DNA of 64,000 bases from Cryptomeria japonica (taxonomy: Eukaryota; Streptophyta; Pinopsida; Cupressales; Cupressaceae), in NCBI RefSeq assembly GCF_030272615.1, contig NC_081410.1, positions 127,271,140-127,335,139 of the forward strand. Direction: 5' to 3'. Below the pieces are notes generated by a model. It was not told the origin of the DNA and did not search any database. It worked only from the letters and a program-made list of their open reading frames with translations. A program made the position numbers and the translations under genes. Shown one piece after another: positions 35,801 through 46,314 of this stretch (its first letter is position 1; each line of letters starts with the position of its first letter).

Positions 35801-37025
35801 TGTAGCATTGTAAATTGTACACCCTTAATTGGGTAAATTTTCTCCCCGAATTTTGGGATCATGTTTTGGCAATGTTATAATGTTTAAATCTGACTTGGTG
35901 TGATATTATATCATTTCTAGGTCAACCTATGATCGAAAACAAATTTAGGGTTTCATACATATAGCCTTTCCTTTCCTCATTTGAAGTACCCATCTACAAG
36001 TGATTGAAGGGGCCTCTTATGAAGTGAAAGTATAGGTTATGTGGATTCTTGAATTAAAAAAAGAAAGTATTCATCGAGTATTCATAAACCATTTTCATCA
36101 TCAATTGAAGGTTTGAAGATATTGGAGAATAATAGGAGATCACTGATTGTTGATTGGCTTGTACCTCTCTGTTAGGGTTTGGTATGGTTTCATGTTATTT
36201 TTCATATCTTTATATGAGTTTCACAACACTTGTTTTCATATTTACATTCATTCTTTAGATCCATTATTGCATTTATGATTTGAAGCATTTACATTCAACT
36301 TACATTCACTTAGGGTTTTATGTTCATAACGTAGGATAGAATTCTAATTCTTGCATTTTAGCTCATTTAGGATCTTGTAAGCAAACAAGATTCTAGCACA
36401 CACACATTTGAACTTTACATTGGATATTTATGGAGGTGGAAATCACCAAAACAAGGGGTTTGACTAAGGAAAAACCCTATATAGCCACCCAAACACCATT
36501 TTCTAGCTTGCAAGTACATTTGCAGGATTCTGATGGAGCTACCAACTTTCGAAAAGCCAAAGTTCATAGGAATAGGCCCAGATCCAAAGGAAGGCCCCAA
36601 ATCACTGGGACCAAGGCACCCAATTCCCTACTCCTATGAGTTTTCAGGATTTTTGTGGCAGTTCAGTGGATCAAGATCTTAGTGAGTAGTTTCCAAAAGA
36701 ACAATGCATTTTAGTAATAGGGACCAAGGCACCTAATGCCCTAGTCCAACTCATTCTGGCTCAATTTTTGATATCAAGTGCATATCTGAATTTCATTTAT
36801 AGTTATATAGTTTGTACCTTCGTTTCAGTTCTATATTTAGTTGTTATTTCAGTTTATATCATCACTAGCTTTCATTCATCTCCCTAGCTTAGTTCATCTT
36901 TATTGCACATTTAGCTCACTTCCCTTTCATAGCAACAAAGGAATAAGAACCCTAAAAGTATTCCTTGAAGTGAATCACTTCCTTAGGATATTTTGTAATC
37001 TAATGTTTGGAGGAAAGTGGGGTTA
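35801..37025 (+). mobile_element. Family G LTR and leader fragment, third copy
   Basis: Starts TGTAGCATTGTAAATTGTA like the LTR at 1076. Near 36450-36495 the words AAGGGGTTTGACTAAGG...CCCTAT...CACCCAAACA match the end block of the other copies, so the LTR probably ends about 36495. The following leader has two near-copies of GGGACCAAGGCACC.AAT (36609 and 36720), then a stretch around 36900-37010. The rest of the element is missing. No target duplication was identified. Confidence 0.45.
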
Positions 37026-37206
37026 GGTCCTAAACCAACCGATCTCATTTTTCATCATCACACCTGCATAAATATTGTTTCCTACACATTGAAACTTATA
37101 CTATACCATCCTTCTGGAACCACCTTAGCATCTTCACCAGACAACTTGACAATACCAAAACACATAAATACTCTTTCTTGCATATTGAAACTTCCACTAC
37201 ACCATC
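37026..37206 (-). mobile_element. LTR S2, third piece
   Basis: Non-coding stretch between the family G fragment and E4. Its last five bases (ccatc, 37202-37206) are the left target duplication of E4. Assigned to S2 because removal of E4 joins it to 43979-44055, which ends in CCAACA followed by the agtac duplication. Confidence 0.4.
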
Positions 37207-38313
37207 TGTTGGCAATATAGAGGAATTGATTATGTGTTGCATTGATCTTTTGTCATTGATGTCAACACTAGCTGTTATGGTTGGTTACCGATAAACAAGT
37301 TTTGGTCACCGATAGAAGAACTAGTGTTACCGGTAAGCGTTTAAGGTTTTACCAGTAGAGATTTTACTGAGAATCTTTGACATAATGCATAAGTGGTGTC
37401 GGTGCATCTTCTAGATGGAATTCAGGATGCAAAAGGTGATCCTTGATCGTGCCTCGACTAATTGGAGACATTGCTTTGGCGTGGTGGACCCAGATTAGGT
37501 TCGCTACCTATCTAGGTTATGGATTGTTATCATGTTAACATGTTCTCTACATGTTATCGAGATGTTTTATGGATTGGTTAATGTTGTTTTGGTCTTAAGA
37601 CGACAAGGCATATCATTGTAATATGGATGAATTAATGATCTTATTGTAATATCTTTTAGGTGGCCGACCTAATTGGTTTAGGCCTTAGGGTTTGTATAAA
37701 TTGATGTAAGATCTCATTGTAGATCATGGTGGTGAAAAATATGTTCGTGGTCGTGGAATGAAATATTATATGTGAAGGAGATTTGGTTGATCATAGGTGA
37801 TCAAATTGGGTTTAAGTAAGAGGTCAAAGACCTTTGGTATCGAGCATAATCAAGACTATAATCAGGCATGGTAGATGCTATTTCTGGCAGTTCATTCTTC
37901 TGTATTATTGTCCAATTATCTTGAGGTTGTTATAACCTCTTTGTAGTCAGTGAAACTCCTTTGGAATGAGTAGTACGCTCTAGGCAGTGTGCCTTCCTGC
38001 ATGTGCAGGCCCCTTATTGTATCACATACTTTTTGTAGAAGTATCATCTGACTGTGGGTAGGCTTCCCACCGTTGTTTTTCCCTTTATTGAGTTTTCCAC
38101 GTGCAAATCATGGTGTTATGTGGTATGGTTGCATTGTGTTAATTCTCTATTTCATTCTTAAGTTTTATTGCTTACCGATATCTATTTCTGCTATTCCAGT
38201 ATTCAATGTTTATGTGCTTGGGTTAAAGGTTATAAAGTAGTTTGATTAATATAATCTATTGACAACTGATTCACCCCCCTCCCCCTCTCAGTTGTCCACT
38301 GGTTATCCTAACA
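37207..38313 (+). repeat. 5' LTR of E4
   Basis: 1,107 bp, TGTTGGCAATA to ATCCTAACA. Contains TATA box TATAAA (37695-37700), the hairpin CCTGCATGTGCAGG (37996-38009), the shared cassette (38052-38120) and the terminal TGATTCACCCCCCTCCCCCT motif. Confidence 0.95.
37695..37700 (+). promoter_or_regulatory. TATA box in the E4 LTR
   Basis: GTTTGTATAAATTG, conserved in the 3' LTR at about 43366 and, as TTTGTATAAATA, in solo LTR S1. Confidence 0.5.
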
Positions 38314-38315
38314 AT

Positions 38316-38327
38316 TGGTATCAGAGA
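38316..38327 (+). promoter_or_regulatory. Primer binding site of E4
   Basis: TGGTATCAGAGA two bases after the LTR; one mismatch at the end to the initiator Met-tRNA primer used by E1-E3. Confidence 0.9.
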
Positions 38328-38371
38328 TTTGGTCCTCTTTTGCAGAAGCTTAACCGCTTGAGGTAGATCCT

Positions 38372-39330
38372 ATGGAAACTAATACTTCAAATCCACCATC
38401 AACTATTTTTAGAAGGGAAATCCCTAAGCTTGATGGAACAAATTATGGGATATGGAAAATTCAAATGGAGACTGATCTTAGATGTCTTGGCAAGGATATT
38501 TGGGAGATCACTGAGAAAGGATATACACCTTATTATCTGGCATCTGGCAATCCTACTCCTGCAGACTTGGACAAGAATATTGAAAATGAAGCCCTCTTGT
38601 ATGCACTCACTGATCAAAAAATCATGGGATTGATTGATAAATCATCTGCAAAGGTTATGTGGGATAAATTGCAAACTCTGAATGAAAGTGACCCTACTGT
38701 CAAAATTGCTAAACTTGATGGTTACCGGGTAAGATATGAGAACTTGAAGATGGAAGATAATGAAAGAATTGCTACATTTATGGAAAGAGTAAATGAGATT
38801 GTCATGGGAATTCAATGTTGTGGAGGATCTCTGAGTGAAGATGAAATAGTTTCCAAAGTCTTGGGAGCCCTTCCACCAGCTTACAAGATGAAGGCGACTA
38901 CAATTAATGAATTGAGAACAATGTCAAACACTTCAGTTAACAGAGACATTCTGATTGGGAAATTATGCTTTTGAGCTTGAAGAATTTGGACCTTCTGGAG
39001 CTACAAATTCTGAACTTTCTTTTCATGCATCATCATCTACCAACAAAAGTGATTGGAAAGCCCTGTATGCAAAAGAATTGGAAGATATGAGGAAAGAGGA
39101 TGAATAATTTGAGAAACTTGAAGCCTTATTTTCTAGAAGAGTACCTATAGGACCGACATGAAGTGAGTATGAAGGAAAAGAACCTTTTAAATGATTTGCA
39201 TGTAATGAGATTGGTCATTTTGCATCTAGATGTCCTGAAAGGAATGCAAGATTTGAAGAAAGAGTTAAGGAATCATTCAAGCCTAATCAGAACAGATATA
39301 GATTCAAGAGAAACAAACAATGCTACATAG
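38372..39330 (+). pseudogene. gag of E4
   Basis: The ATG at 38372 opens 200 codons with the copia Gag pattern (LDGTNYGIWKIQME, WEITEKGY, VMWDKLQTLNE, UBN2-type capsid domain). At about 38965 a frameshift follows ILIGK; the frame continues with AFELEEFGPSG, a stop, and the zinc knuckle FACNEIGHFASRC. The first Cys of the knuckle is replaced by TGA at 39192-39194, exactly as in E3. Gag would form the particle and package RNA. In copia elements gag and pol are usually one frame. Confidence 0.85.
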
Positions 39331-39409
39331 CAGATGAGGAAGGAGTAAGTGATGACTCTGAGGATGAACTGATAGTAGACTTTGCTAGTGGATCCGACAA
39401 TGGAAAGGA

Positions 39410-40748
39410 ATGGGTGTTTATGATTTAAAGGAAGATGAACTGGAACCGGCTATCAAGAATGAAGAAAAGGCCCTGGCAGCAAAAGTTGAAAACAAGGATG
39501 AATGGGTAATTGATAGTGGATGCTCACATCATATGACTGGACATAAAATAAAATTTTCTATCCCTACAAGAATACAATGGCGGTCAAGTCAGATTTGGGG
39601 ATGAAAAAGCATGTATGATCAAAGGTAGAGGTATTATTTCTCTAGATGGCAAGCATAATACTGATAATGTCTATTATGTAGAAGGTTTAAAGCATAATAT
39701 TTTAAGTGTTGGTCAATTGATGGACAAGGGATTCCAACTTCAGTTTAAAGATAGAAAATGCAAGATCATTAACAAAACTGGTTTGGAGATTGCAACCGGT
39801 ACTCAGACTGGAGGTAATATCTTTCACTTGAACACTGGTAATAAGACATGTTTGATTTCTCATATTGATGAGAGTTGGTTATGGCATAAGAGGTTGTGTC
39901 ATGTTAATTTTGATTGTATTGTTAAGATCAGTTCAACAAAGGTAGTTAGACATATACCTAAGATTATAAAGCCTCATAATCCGGTATGTAAGGAATGTCA
40001 ATTGGGAAAGCAAGTTAGAACTTCTTGTAAAATCATACATGCTAAATCTAATGATGTGCTTTATTTGGTTCATACCGACTTATGTGGTCTAGCAAGGACT
40101 AGAAGCTTTCAAGGTGATAGGTATTTCATGTTGATAATTGATAATTATTCTAGAATGATGTGGGTGACTTTTCTTAGGGAGAAGTCTGAAGCCTTTGAGA
40201 AATTCAAGATTTTTAAATCAAAGGTGGAAATAGAAACTGGATTGAAAATCAAATGTTTGAGATCATATCATGGAGGTGAGTTCACTTCTCATGAATTTAA
40301 TAGTTATTGTGAGACAAATGGAATAAGGAGACAGTTATTTGTACCTTGGATTCCTTAGCAGGATGGAGTAGTGGAAAGGAATAATAGAACCATTTTGGAT
40401 GCAACAAGAACCATGATGATGGAAGCCAAATTGCCTCACATCTACTGGAGAGAAGCAGTGAGTACAATAGTCTACACATTCAATAGAGTTCACATCAAAG
40501 GTGAAACTGGTAAGACCCCTTATGAATTATGGCTTGGAGATACACCTACTATTAAATATTTCAGAATTTTTGGAATTAAATGTTATATAAAAAGGGATGA
40601 TTCAATTGGGAAGTTTGATCCTAGATGTGATGAAGGCATATTTCTTGGATATTCAATTCAAAGCAAAGCATATAGATGTTATAACAAAAGATTGCAGAAA
40701 ATTGTGGAGAGCACAAATGTGAAAGTGGATGAGCAATACATAAATTAA
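39410..40748 (+). pseudogene. Protease and integrase of E4
   Basis: The protease motif WVIDSGCSHHMTG lies in 39410-39604; a frameshift near 39565 then leads to 39615-40358. The pre-integrase zinc site (HKRLCH, then CKECQLGK) is intact. In the DDE core the first Asp is present (HTDLCG), the second is lost (LRSYHGGEF where SDRGGEF is expected), and Glu is present in VVERNN but sits just after a TAG at about 40356. The open part 40371-40748 holds the copia integrase C-terminal region (GKTPYELWLG, FGIKCYI, DEGIFLGYS). Cleaves the polyprotein (protease) and inserts the cDNA (integrase); both inactive here. Confidence 0.88.
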
Positions 40749-40862
40749 TCTATATCATATGACAGGGAACCAACAGTGGAAATGATCATAACTGAATCAG
40801 CAATGCCTTAACCAGTACAAGACACAGAGACAGTTACACTAGTACAATCAAAATATTCAACT

Positions 40863-42546
40863 ATGATTGATGATCAAAACAGTGAACCTGAAGTTCAGAA
40901 GACACCAAGGTATGTAAGGTTAAATCATTCTAAAGATCAAATCATTGGAGATAGGAACAAGGGAGTTATGACAAGAAGAAGAATGGCAAATGAAAAGGTA
41001 TGTCTTATTTCTCAAATTGAACCACATCTGTTATTGAAGCTTGTAAAGATAAACATTGGTTAAAGGCTATGGAAGATGAATTAGATTAGATAGAGAAGAA
41101 TGAGACTTGGACTTTAGTTCCCCGACCTAAAAATAAGAATGTTATTCGAACTAAATGGGTTTTTAGAAATAAACTAAATGAGGATGGTCAAGTTTTAAGA
41201 AACAAGGCTAGACTGGTTTGTAAAGGATATTCTCAAATGGAATGAATTGATTATGGTGAGACATTTGCATCTGTAGCTAGAATTAAAGCTGTTAGACTAT
41301 TTCTTGCCTATGCAGCTTATAAGAACTATAGGGTCTATCAAATGGATGTTAAATGTTCATTTTTGAATGGTGAACTTGAGGAAGAGGTATGCATTGAGCA
41401 GCCTGATGGATTTTCATTGAAAAATGATAAAGATATGGTTTGCAGGTTAAGGAAAGCATTATATGGATTGAAACAAGCTCCTAGAGCTTAGTATGCAAGG
41501 TTGGATAAATATCTTTTGAATATTGGTTTTACTAAAGGCAATGCTGACAGTAATTTATATTACAAGATCACTGATGATGATATTCTGAATATTGAAGTTT
41601 TTGTTGATGATATCATTTTTGGAGGTGAAGATAAATTGTGCATGGAATTCTCTAATAATATGAAGAATGAATTTGAAATGTCAATGATTGGTGAGATGAG
41701 ATTTTTTTTAGGTTTGTAGATTACTCAAACTGACAAAGGCATTTTTATTTGTCAAAGTAAGTATCTAAGGGAATTGTTGAAGAAGTTTGGTATGGATAAT
41801 TCCAAACCGGTAAGTACTCCTATGGTGACAAGTGAGAAATTATCTATCAAAGACACATCTGCACCGGTAAATCTGACAAGGTATAAGTCTATGATTGGTG
41901 GCTTGTTTTATCTAACTCAGAGTAGACCAGATATTATGAATGCAATAAGTATTGTTTCAAGATATCAAAGTAATCCTAAAGAAAATCATGAATGTGCAGT
42001 AAAGAGGATATTCCGGTATTTGCAAGGAACAACAAAATATGGCTTATGGTATTCTAGAGATGATAACTTCACTTTATGTGCATATATAGATTTAGATTGG
42101 GTGGGAGATACCGATGACAAGAAGAGCACTTCTCGTGGAGCTTTCTTTCTTGGAAAGAAATTGGTTTCATGGATCAACAAAAAATAGTCATGATTTCTTT
42201 ATCTACTGCAGAAGCCGAATATGTTGCAACAACAACTAATTGCACTCAAGTCTTGTGGATGAAGCAAATGTTGAAGGATATCAAGGTAAATATTAGTGAA
42301 CCAGTAGTCATCTACTATGATAACTTTGCAGCTATTGACATGTCTAAGAATCCGGTATTTCACTCTAAGACTAAGCACATATCAATAAAATATAACTTTC
42401 TGAAGGAAAAGGTGGAAGAAAAGGAAGTCAAATTGGTTTATGTGAACACTAAAGAACATAATGCAGATATATTCATTAAACTGTTGTCTAAGGAATCATT
42501 TGAGTATTTGAGAGACAGGTTAGGGATATCTACCCCTCCAACATAA
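40863..42546 (+). pseudogene. Reverse transcriptase and RNase H of E4
   Basis: Linker with YVRLNHSKDQI, then [56 protein letters not shown], the FVDDII form of the catalytic YVDD box near 41610, RSMIGG-like YKSMIGGLFYL, TSRGAFFLGKKLVSW and, after a frameshift near 42175, RNase H with STAEAEYVA and IYYDNFAAI, ending 42546. Stops: TAG in ELD*IEK, TGA after YSQME, TAG in PRA*YAR, TAG in FLGL*ITQ. Frameshifts near 41025 and 42175. Copies element RNA to DNA and removes the template in an active relative. Confidence 0.9.
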
Positions 42547-42700
42547 ACTTAATTGATGGAATAGACCATCAGTCCAGTATGCATCACCAGCTTTGTCCTT
42601 TGCTTCGGGTTGATGTAGTGGTGCTACTACTCAAGGGGAGTAGTCAACTTTGAGATTCACAGGATTTTGATATCTATGTCATATCTTTGGCATTGATGTC

Positions 42701-42710
42701 AAAGGGGGAG
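42701..42710 (+). promoter_or_regulatory. Upstream polypurine tract copy of E4
   Basis: AAAGGGGGAG in the context TTGATGTCAAAGGGGGAG, about 165 bases before the main tract. Confidence 0.6.
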
Positions 42711-42864
42711 AGTTACATGTGAAAAATTCAGATCAGTTTCAGATTCGACTACACTCCTTAGGGGGAGTTGCTGGGGTTTTTCAGTTTTTCATTGTTATAT
42801 CTTCTATGAGAAATTTTTGGCACTTAGATGTTTTATTTTCACATCTAGTGTTCCCATCAATGCC

Positions 42865-42876
42865 AAAGGGGGAGAT
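42865..42876 (+). promoter_or_regulatory. Main polypurine tract of E4
   Basis: AAAGGGGGAGAT immediately before the 3' LTR. Confidence 0.85.
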
Positions 42877-43973
42877 TTTTGGAAATATGGAGGAATTGAT
42901 TATGTGTTGCATTGATGTTTTGTCATTGATGTCAACACTAGCTATTATGGCTGGTTATTGACATACAGGTTTTGGTCACTAGTAGAAGAACTAGTGTTAC
43001 CGGTAAGGGTTTAAGGTTTTACCGACAGAGTTTTTACCAAGAATCTTTGACAGAATGCATAAGTGGTGTTGATGTAGCTTCTAGATGGAATTTAGGATGG
43101 AGAAGGTGATCCTTGATTGTGCCTCAACTGATTGGAGACATCGCTTTGGCGTGGTGGACCCAGATTAGGTTTGGTACCTATCTAGGTTATGGACAGGTAT
43201 CAGGTTAACATGTTCTGTACACGTTACCAGGATGCTTTATGGATTTATTAAAGTTGTTTTGGTCTTAAGACGACATGGCATATCATTGCAATATGGATGA
43301 ATGTAATAATCTTATTGTAATATCTTTTAGGTGGCCGAACTAATTGGTTTAGGCCTTAGGGTTTGTATAAATTGATGTAAGATCTCATTGTAGATCATGG
43401 TGGTGAAAAATATGTTCGTGGTCGTGGAATGAAATATCATATGCGAAGGAGATTTGGTCGATCATAGGTGATTGAATTGGGTTTAAGTAAGAGGTCAAAG
43501 ACCTCTGGTATTGAACCAGGACTGTAATCAGGTATGGTAGATGCTATTTCTGGCAGTTCATTCTTCTGGATTGTTGTCCAATTATCTTGAGGTGGTTATA
43601 ACCTCTGTAGTTAGTGAGACTCCTTTGAAATGAGTAGTACGCTCTAGGCAATGTGCCTTCCTACATGTGCAACCCCCTTATTGTATCACATACTTTTTGT
43701 AGAAGTATCATCTGACTATTGGTAGGCTTCCCACCATGGTTTTTCCCTTTACTGGGTTTTCCACGTACAAACCATGGTGTTATGTGGTATGGTTGCATTG
43801 TGTTAATTCTCTATTTCATTCTTAAGTTTTATTGCTTACCGATATCTATTTCTACTATTTTGGTATTCAATGTTTATGTGCTCGGGTTAAAGGTTATAAA
43901 GTAGTTTGATTAATATAATCCATTGACAATTGATTCACCCCCCCCTCTCAGTTGTCCACTGGTTATCCTAACA
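42877..43973 (+). repeat. 3' LTR of E4
   Basis: 1,097 bp, matches the 5' LTR closely with scattered substitutions and small indels. The first dinucleotide has become TT, and the hairpin is broken (CCTACATGTGCAAC at 43660-43673). Confidence 0.94.
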
Positions 43974-43978
43974 CCATC

Positions 43979-44055
43979 CTTACTTCAACATCAATGACAA
44001 CACAATACATGTTAACATAAACGACAACACAACACAACAACTTAGGTTTCCAACA
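43979..44055 (-). mobile_element. LTR S2, last piece, with target duplication agtac
   Basis: Contains CAACATCAATGACAACACAA and ends TTTCCAACA, the mirror of a TGTTGG LTR start; followed at 44056-44060 by agtac, identical to 27773-27777. Confidence 0.55.
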
Positions 44056-44060
44056 AGTAC

Positions 44061-44887
44061 ATTTATATGTATGATTACAAGTTTATACATATAAATATAC
44101 ATGCATGGATGAATAATAAAGATGGAGATTTATTTCTACAAACTTATTGTAATATGAAATAATGGGATTAAATCCCATGTGGATATAAGTCCAAACTTAA
44201 TAATCATTGAGGTTGAATTTTTATGTCTAAAATAATTCAATTACATATGGCTTATTAAAACTCTACATCAATATAAATAAGTATATATTGGATGCGAATT
44301 CTTAGGTTTGTATTGTGTCACCTTAGCCGATATAGATGGACTAGTATCTATGCATTATTGTAGCATATATTTTGAATGTTAAATTCAATGACTTTAAGCC
44401 ATGTAATATTGTTATCATCACACTTCATATATATGAATACTGAATTTAAGTTGTAGTGCATGTTCATTTGGTAGCCGTTTCTCGAGGCACATTGTGAAGG
44501 AGATTGTTCATTTGGTAGCTGTTTCTTGAGGCACATTGTGAAGGAGATTTTAATCTCTAAAACCATTTTTATTATGACCATTCTCTTACAATCAGTATTT
44601 GTGTGGATACTTTCACTCATGCTTGTAATAGTCTCATAATCTAAGTTAAGACAATGGTATAATTAGTATTTCATGAACTATCATTATGAAAGGACATTCT
44701 TGTTAAAGAAAGAAAAAATCTTGAGTGTGAATCCCTCCATTGCTTACTTTTTAAATTTTTTTTATAAGACTAAGTAATCTTGGTAGTGACAATAAGTTGT
44801 GCTTTGATTGAAATATAAGTCTATATAATTATAAAATTAAATATAAGATTGATCATATCCTTGAGCTTGCATTACAATGGATGTACA
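44061..44887. other. Non-coding flank; includes a 44-bp tandem duplication
   Basis: Original flank of S2 and E3. No gene recognised. The duplication is listed separately; the last five bases (gtaca, 44883-44887) are the left target duplication of E3. Confidence 0.5.
44461..44548 (+). repeat. 44-bp tandem duplication
   Basis: Unit TGTTCATTTGGTAGC.GTTT...GAAGGAGAT at 44461-44504 repeats at 44505-44548 with two substitutions. Confidence 0.9.
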
Positions 44888-46258
44888 TGTTGGATATTAG
44901 AGTTGTAGGAATGTGTTGTTGTCATTGATGTCAACATATTCCTGTGCTGTAGTGAATTGGTTTGTTGCAGAGAGTTGGTTTGGGTGATCTATTGCAGATG
45001 TACTGATGTGGATTAATGGGTTTTGAGATACTTATCTCAAGTTGATTCAATATGAGTTTCAATGTTCTGGAAGGTGATTTGGTTGAGTTATGTGATCCGA
45101 CATGATGGTTGGTTTTTTTGTTGGTTCTGTATTGCATAGTTGTGATTTTTAGATTGTATTGCTCTAGAGTTGATTCCTTATGTTGTGCATATTTGGGAGA
45201 GTGTGTGGGACATTCATATGTGTTATTTGGGAGAGTGTGTGGGACATTCATATGTGTCCTCTATTCAGGTGGTTCATGATTTGGAACTTCAAAAGCATAT
45301 CTTTTAGTTTGTCAGTTGGTGTTCTTGAGCTCTAGAGATGAAATAATGATGATTCTTGTTATCCGAGTTGTTGCAGTTATTTTGGTGGAATTCATATTGC
45401 TTATTTATGTTCTCTAATCATGTTCTATACGTTTTGGTGGTCCTCATTCACCATGGTGCATGTTATTAAAGATTTTATTGGTCTGGTGGTATTCTTCATG
45501 TTTTGCGACATATTTGGTGGTTTAGTGTGTCGTGGATGATCTTGGTAAATTTTTTGGTGGTGTTGCATGTTCGAGGATTTTATTTAGGTCCATTCTATTT
45601 CCTTGCCGATATTGTATTGGTTTGGTTATAGATTTATGTATCATGTGGTGTAATTTTGTAATTAGGCCTTATGTGTTGAGTTAACCTTAAGGTTAAGGTT
45701 GATGATTTATATAAATAAGTGTTGTAGTTATGTAAGATGGGTGTCAGCGGTTGTATTTATGATCTATGAGAGTATTGTATATGAAAACAAGTGAATTTAT
45801 CTTTTAGTAGTGGAGAAGAGGAGAAAAGTATTGGTGCGCATACAGTGTGCTTAACCAGAATTGTAATCAAATATTTGGGGATGCTATTCTTTCAATTCAT
45901 GTTATCTAGATTGTTGTCCGATCTTTGTAAGGCATTGAGCCTTCTCAAAGTTGTTGCCCTTTGTTGTATTTGAGAAGTGATCTCGAAGACGTGTTCTTGA
46001 ATGCATGTGCATTCCCCATTGTAATATTTACACATACTACTACAGAGTATCATCATATTGTGGGTAGGTTCCCACTATGGTTTTTCCCTTGACCAGATTC
46101 TCTACGTAAAAAATCCATGTGTTATGTGTGTTGTTGATGTGGTGTTTATCTTTTCTATTGATGTTTCTGATCAGATCTAAAGTTGAGAATAATTTGTTTG
46201 AGTTTGGTGAAAATTGATTCACCCCCCTCTCTATTTTCTTGCATTATTGCTGCCAACA
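44888..46258 (+). repeat. 5' LTR of E3
   Basis: 1,371 bp, TGTTGGATATTAG to TGCCAACA. TATA box TATATAAATA at 45708-45717; hairpin GAATGCATGTGCATTC at 45999-46014; shared cassette 46056-46126. Contains a 34-bp tandem duplication (45190-45257) that the 3' LTR lacks. Confidence 0.95.
45708..45717 (+). promoter_or_regulatory. TATA box in the E3 LTR
   Basis: TATATAAATA; the 3' LTR has TTGTATAAATAAG at the same place (about 58275). Confidence 0.5.
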
Positions 46259-46260
46259 AT

Positions 46261-46273
46261 TGGTATCAGAGCT
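46261..46273 (+). promoter_or_regulatory. Primer binding site of E3
   Basis: TGGTATCAGAGCT two bases after the LTR; initiator Met-tRNA type. Confidence 0.92.
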
Positions 46274-46314
46274 AGATCCTCTGGAAGAAGCTTGATCACT
46301 TGGGGTGATCCGAG

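Larger units (their letters stand above)
37207..43973 (+). mobile_element. E4: full-length but inactive Ty1/copia retrotransposon (Sirevirus-like)
   Basis: 6.77 kb: 5' LTR 37207-38313, primer site 38316-38327, gag-pol relic 38372-42546 in copia order (Gag, protease, integrase, RT, RNase H), two purine tracts, 3' LTR 42877-43973. The perfect target duplication ccatc (37202-37206 and 43974-43978) fixes both ends. The Gag type, the long non-coding stretch with repeated purine tracts and the TTGATGTCAAAGGGGGAG context resemble Sireviruses, although lineage assignment needs a tree. It carries several stops and at least four frameshifts. Confidence 0.93.
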
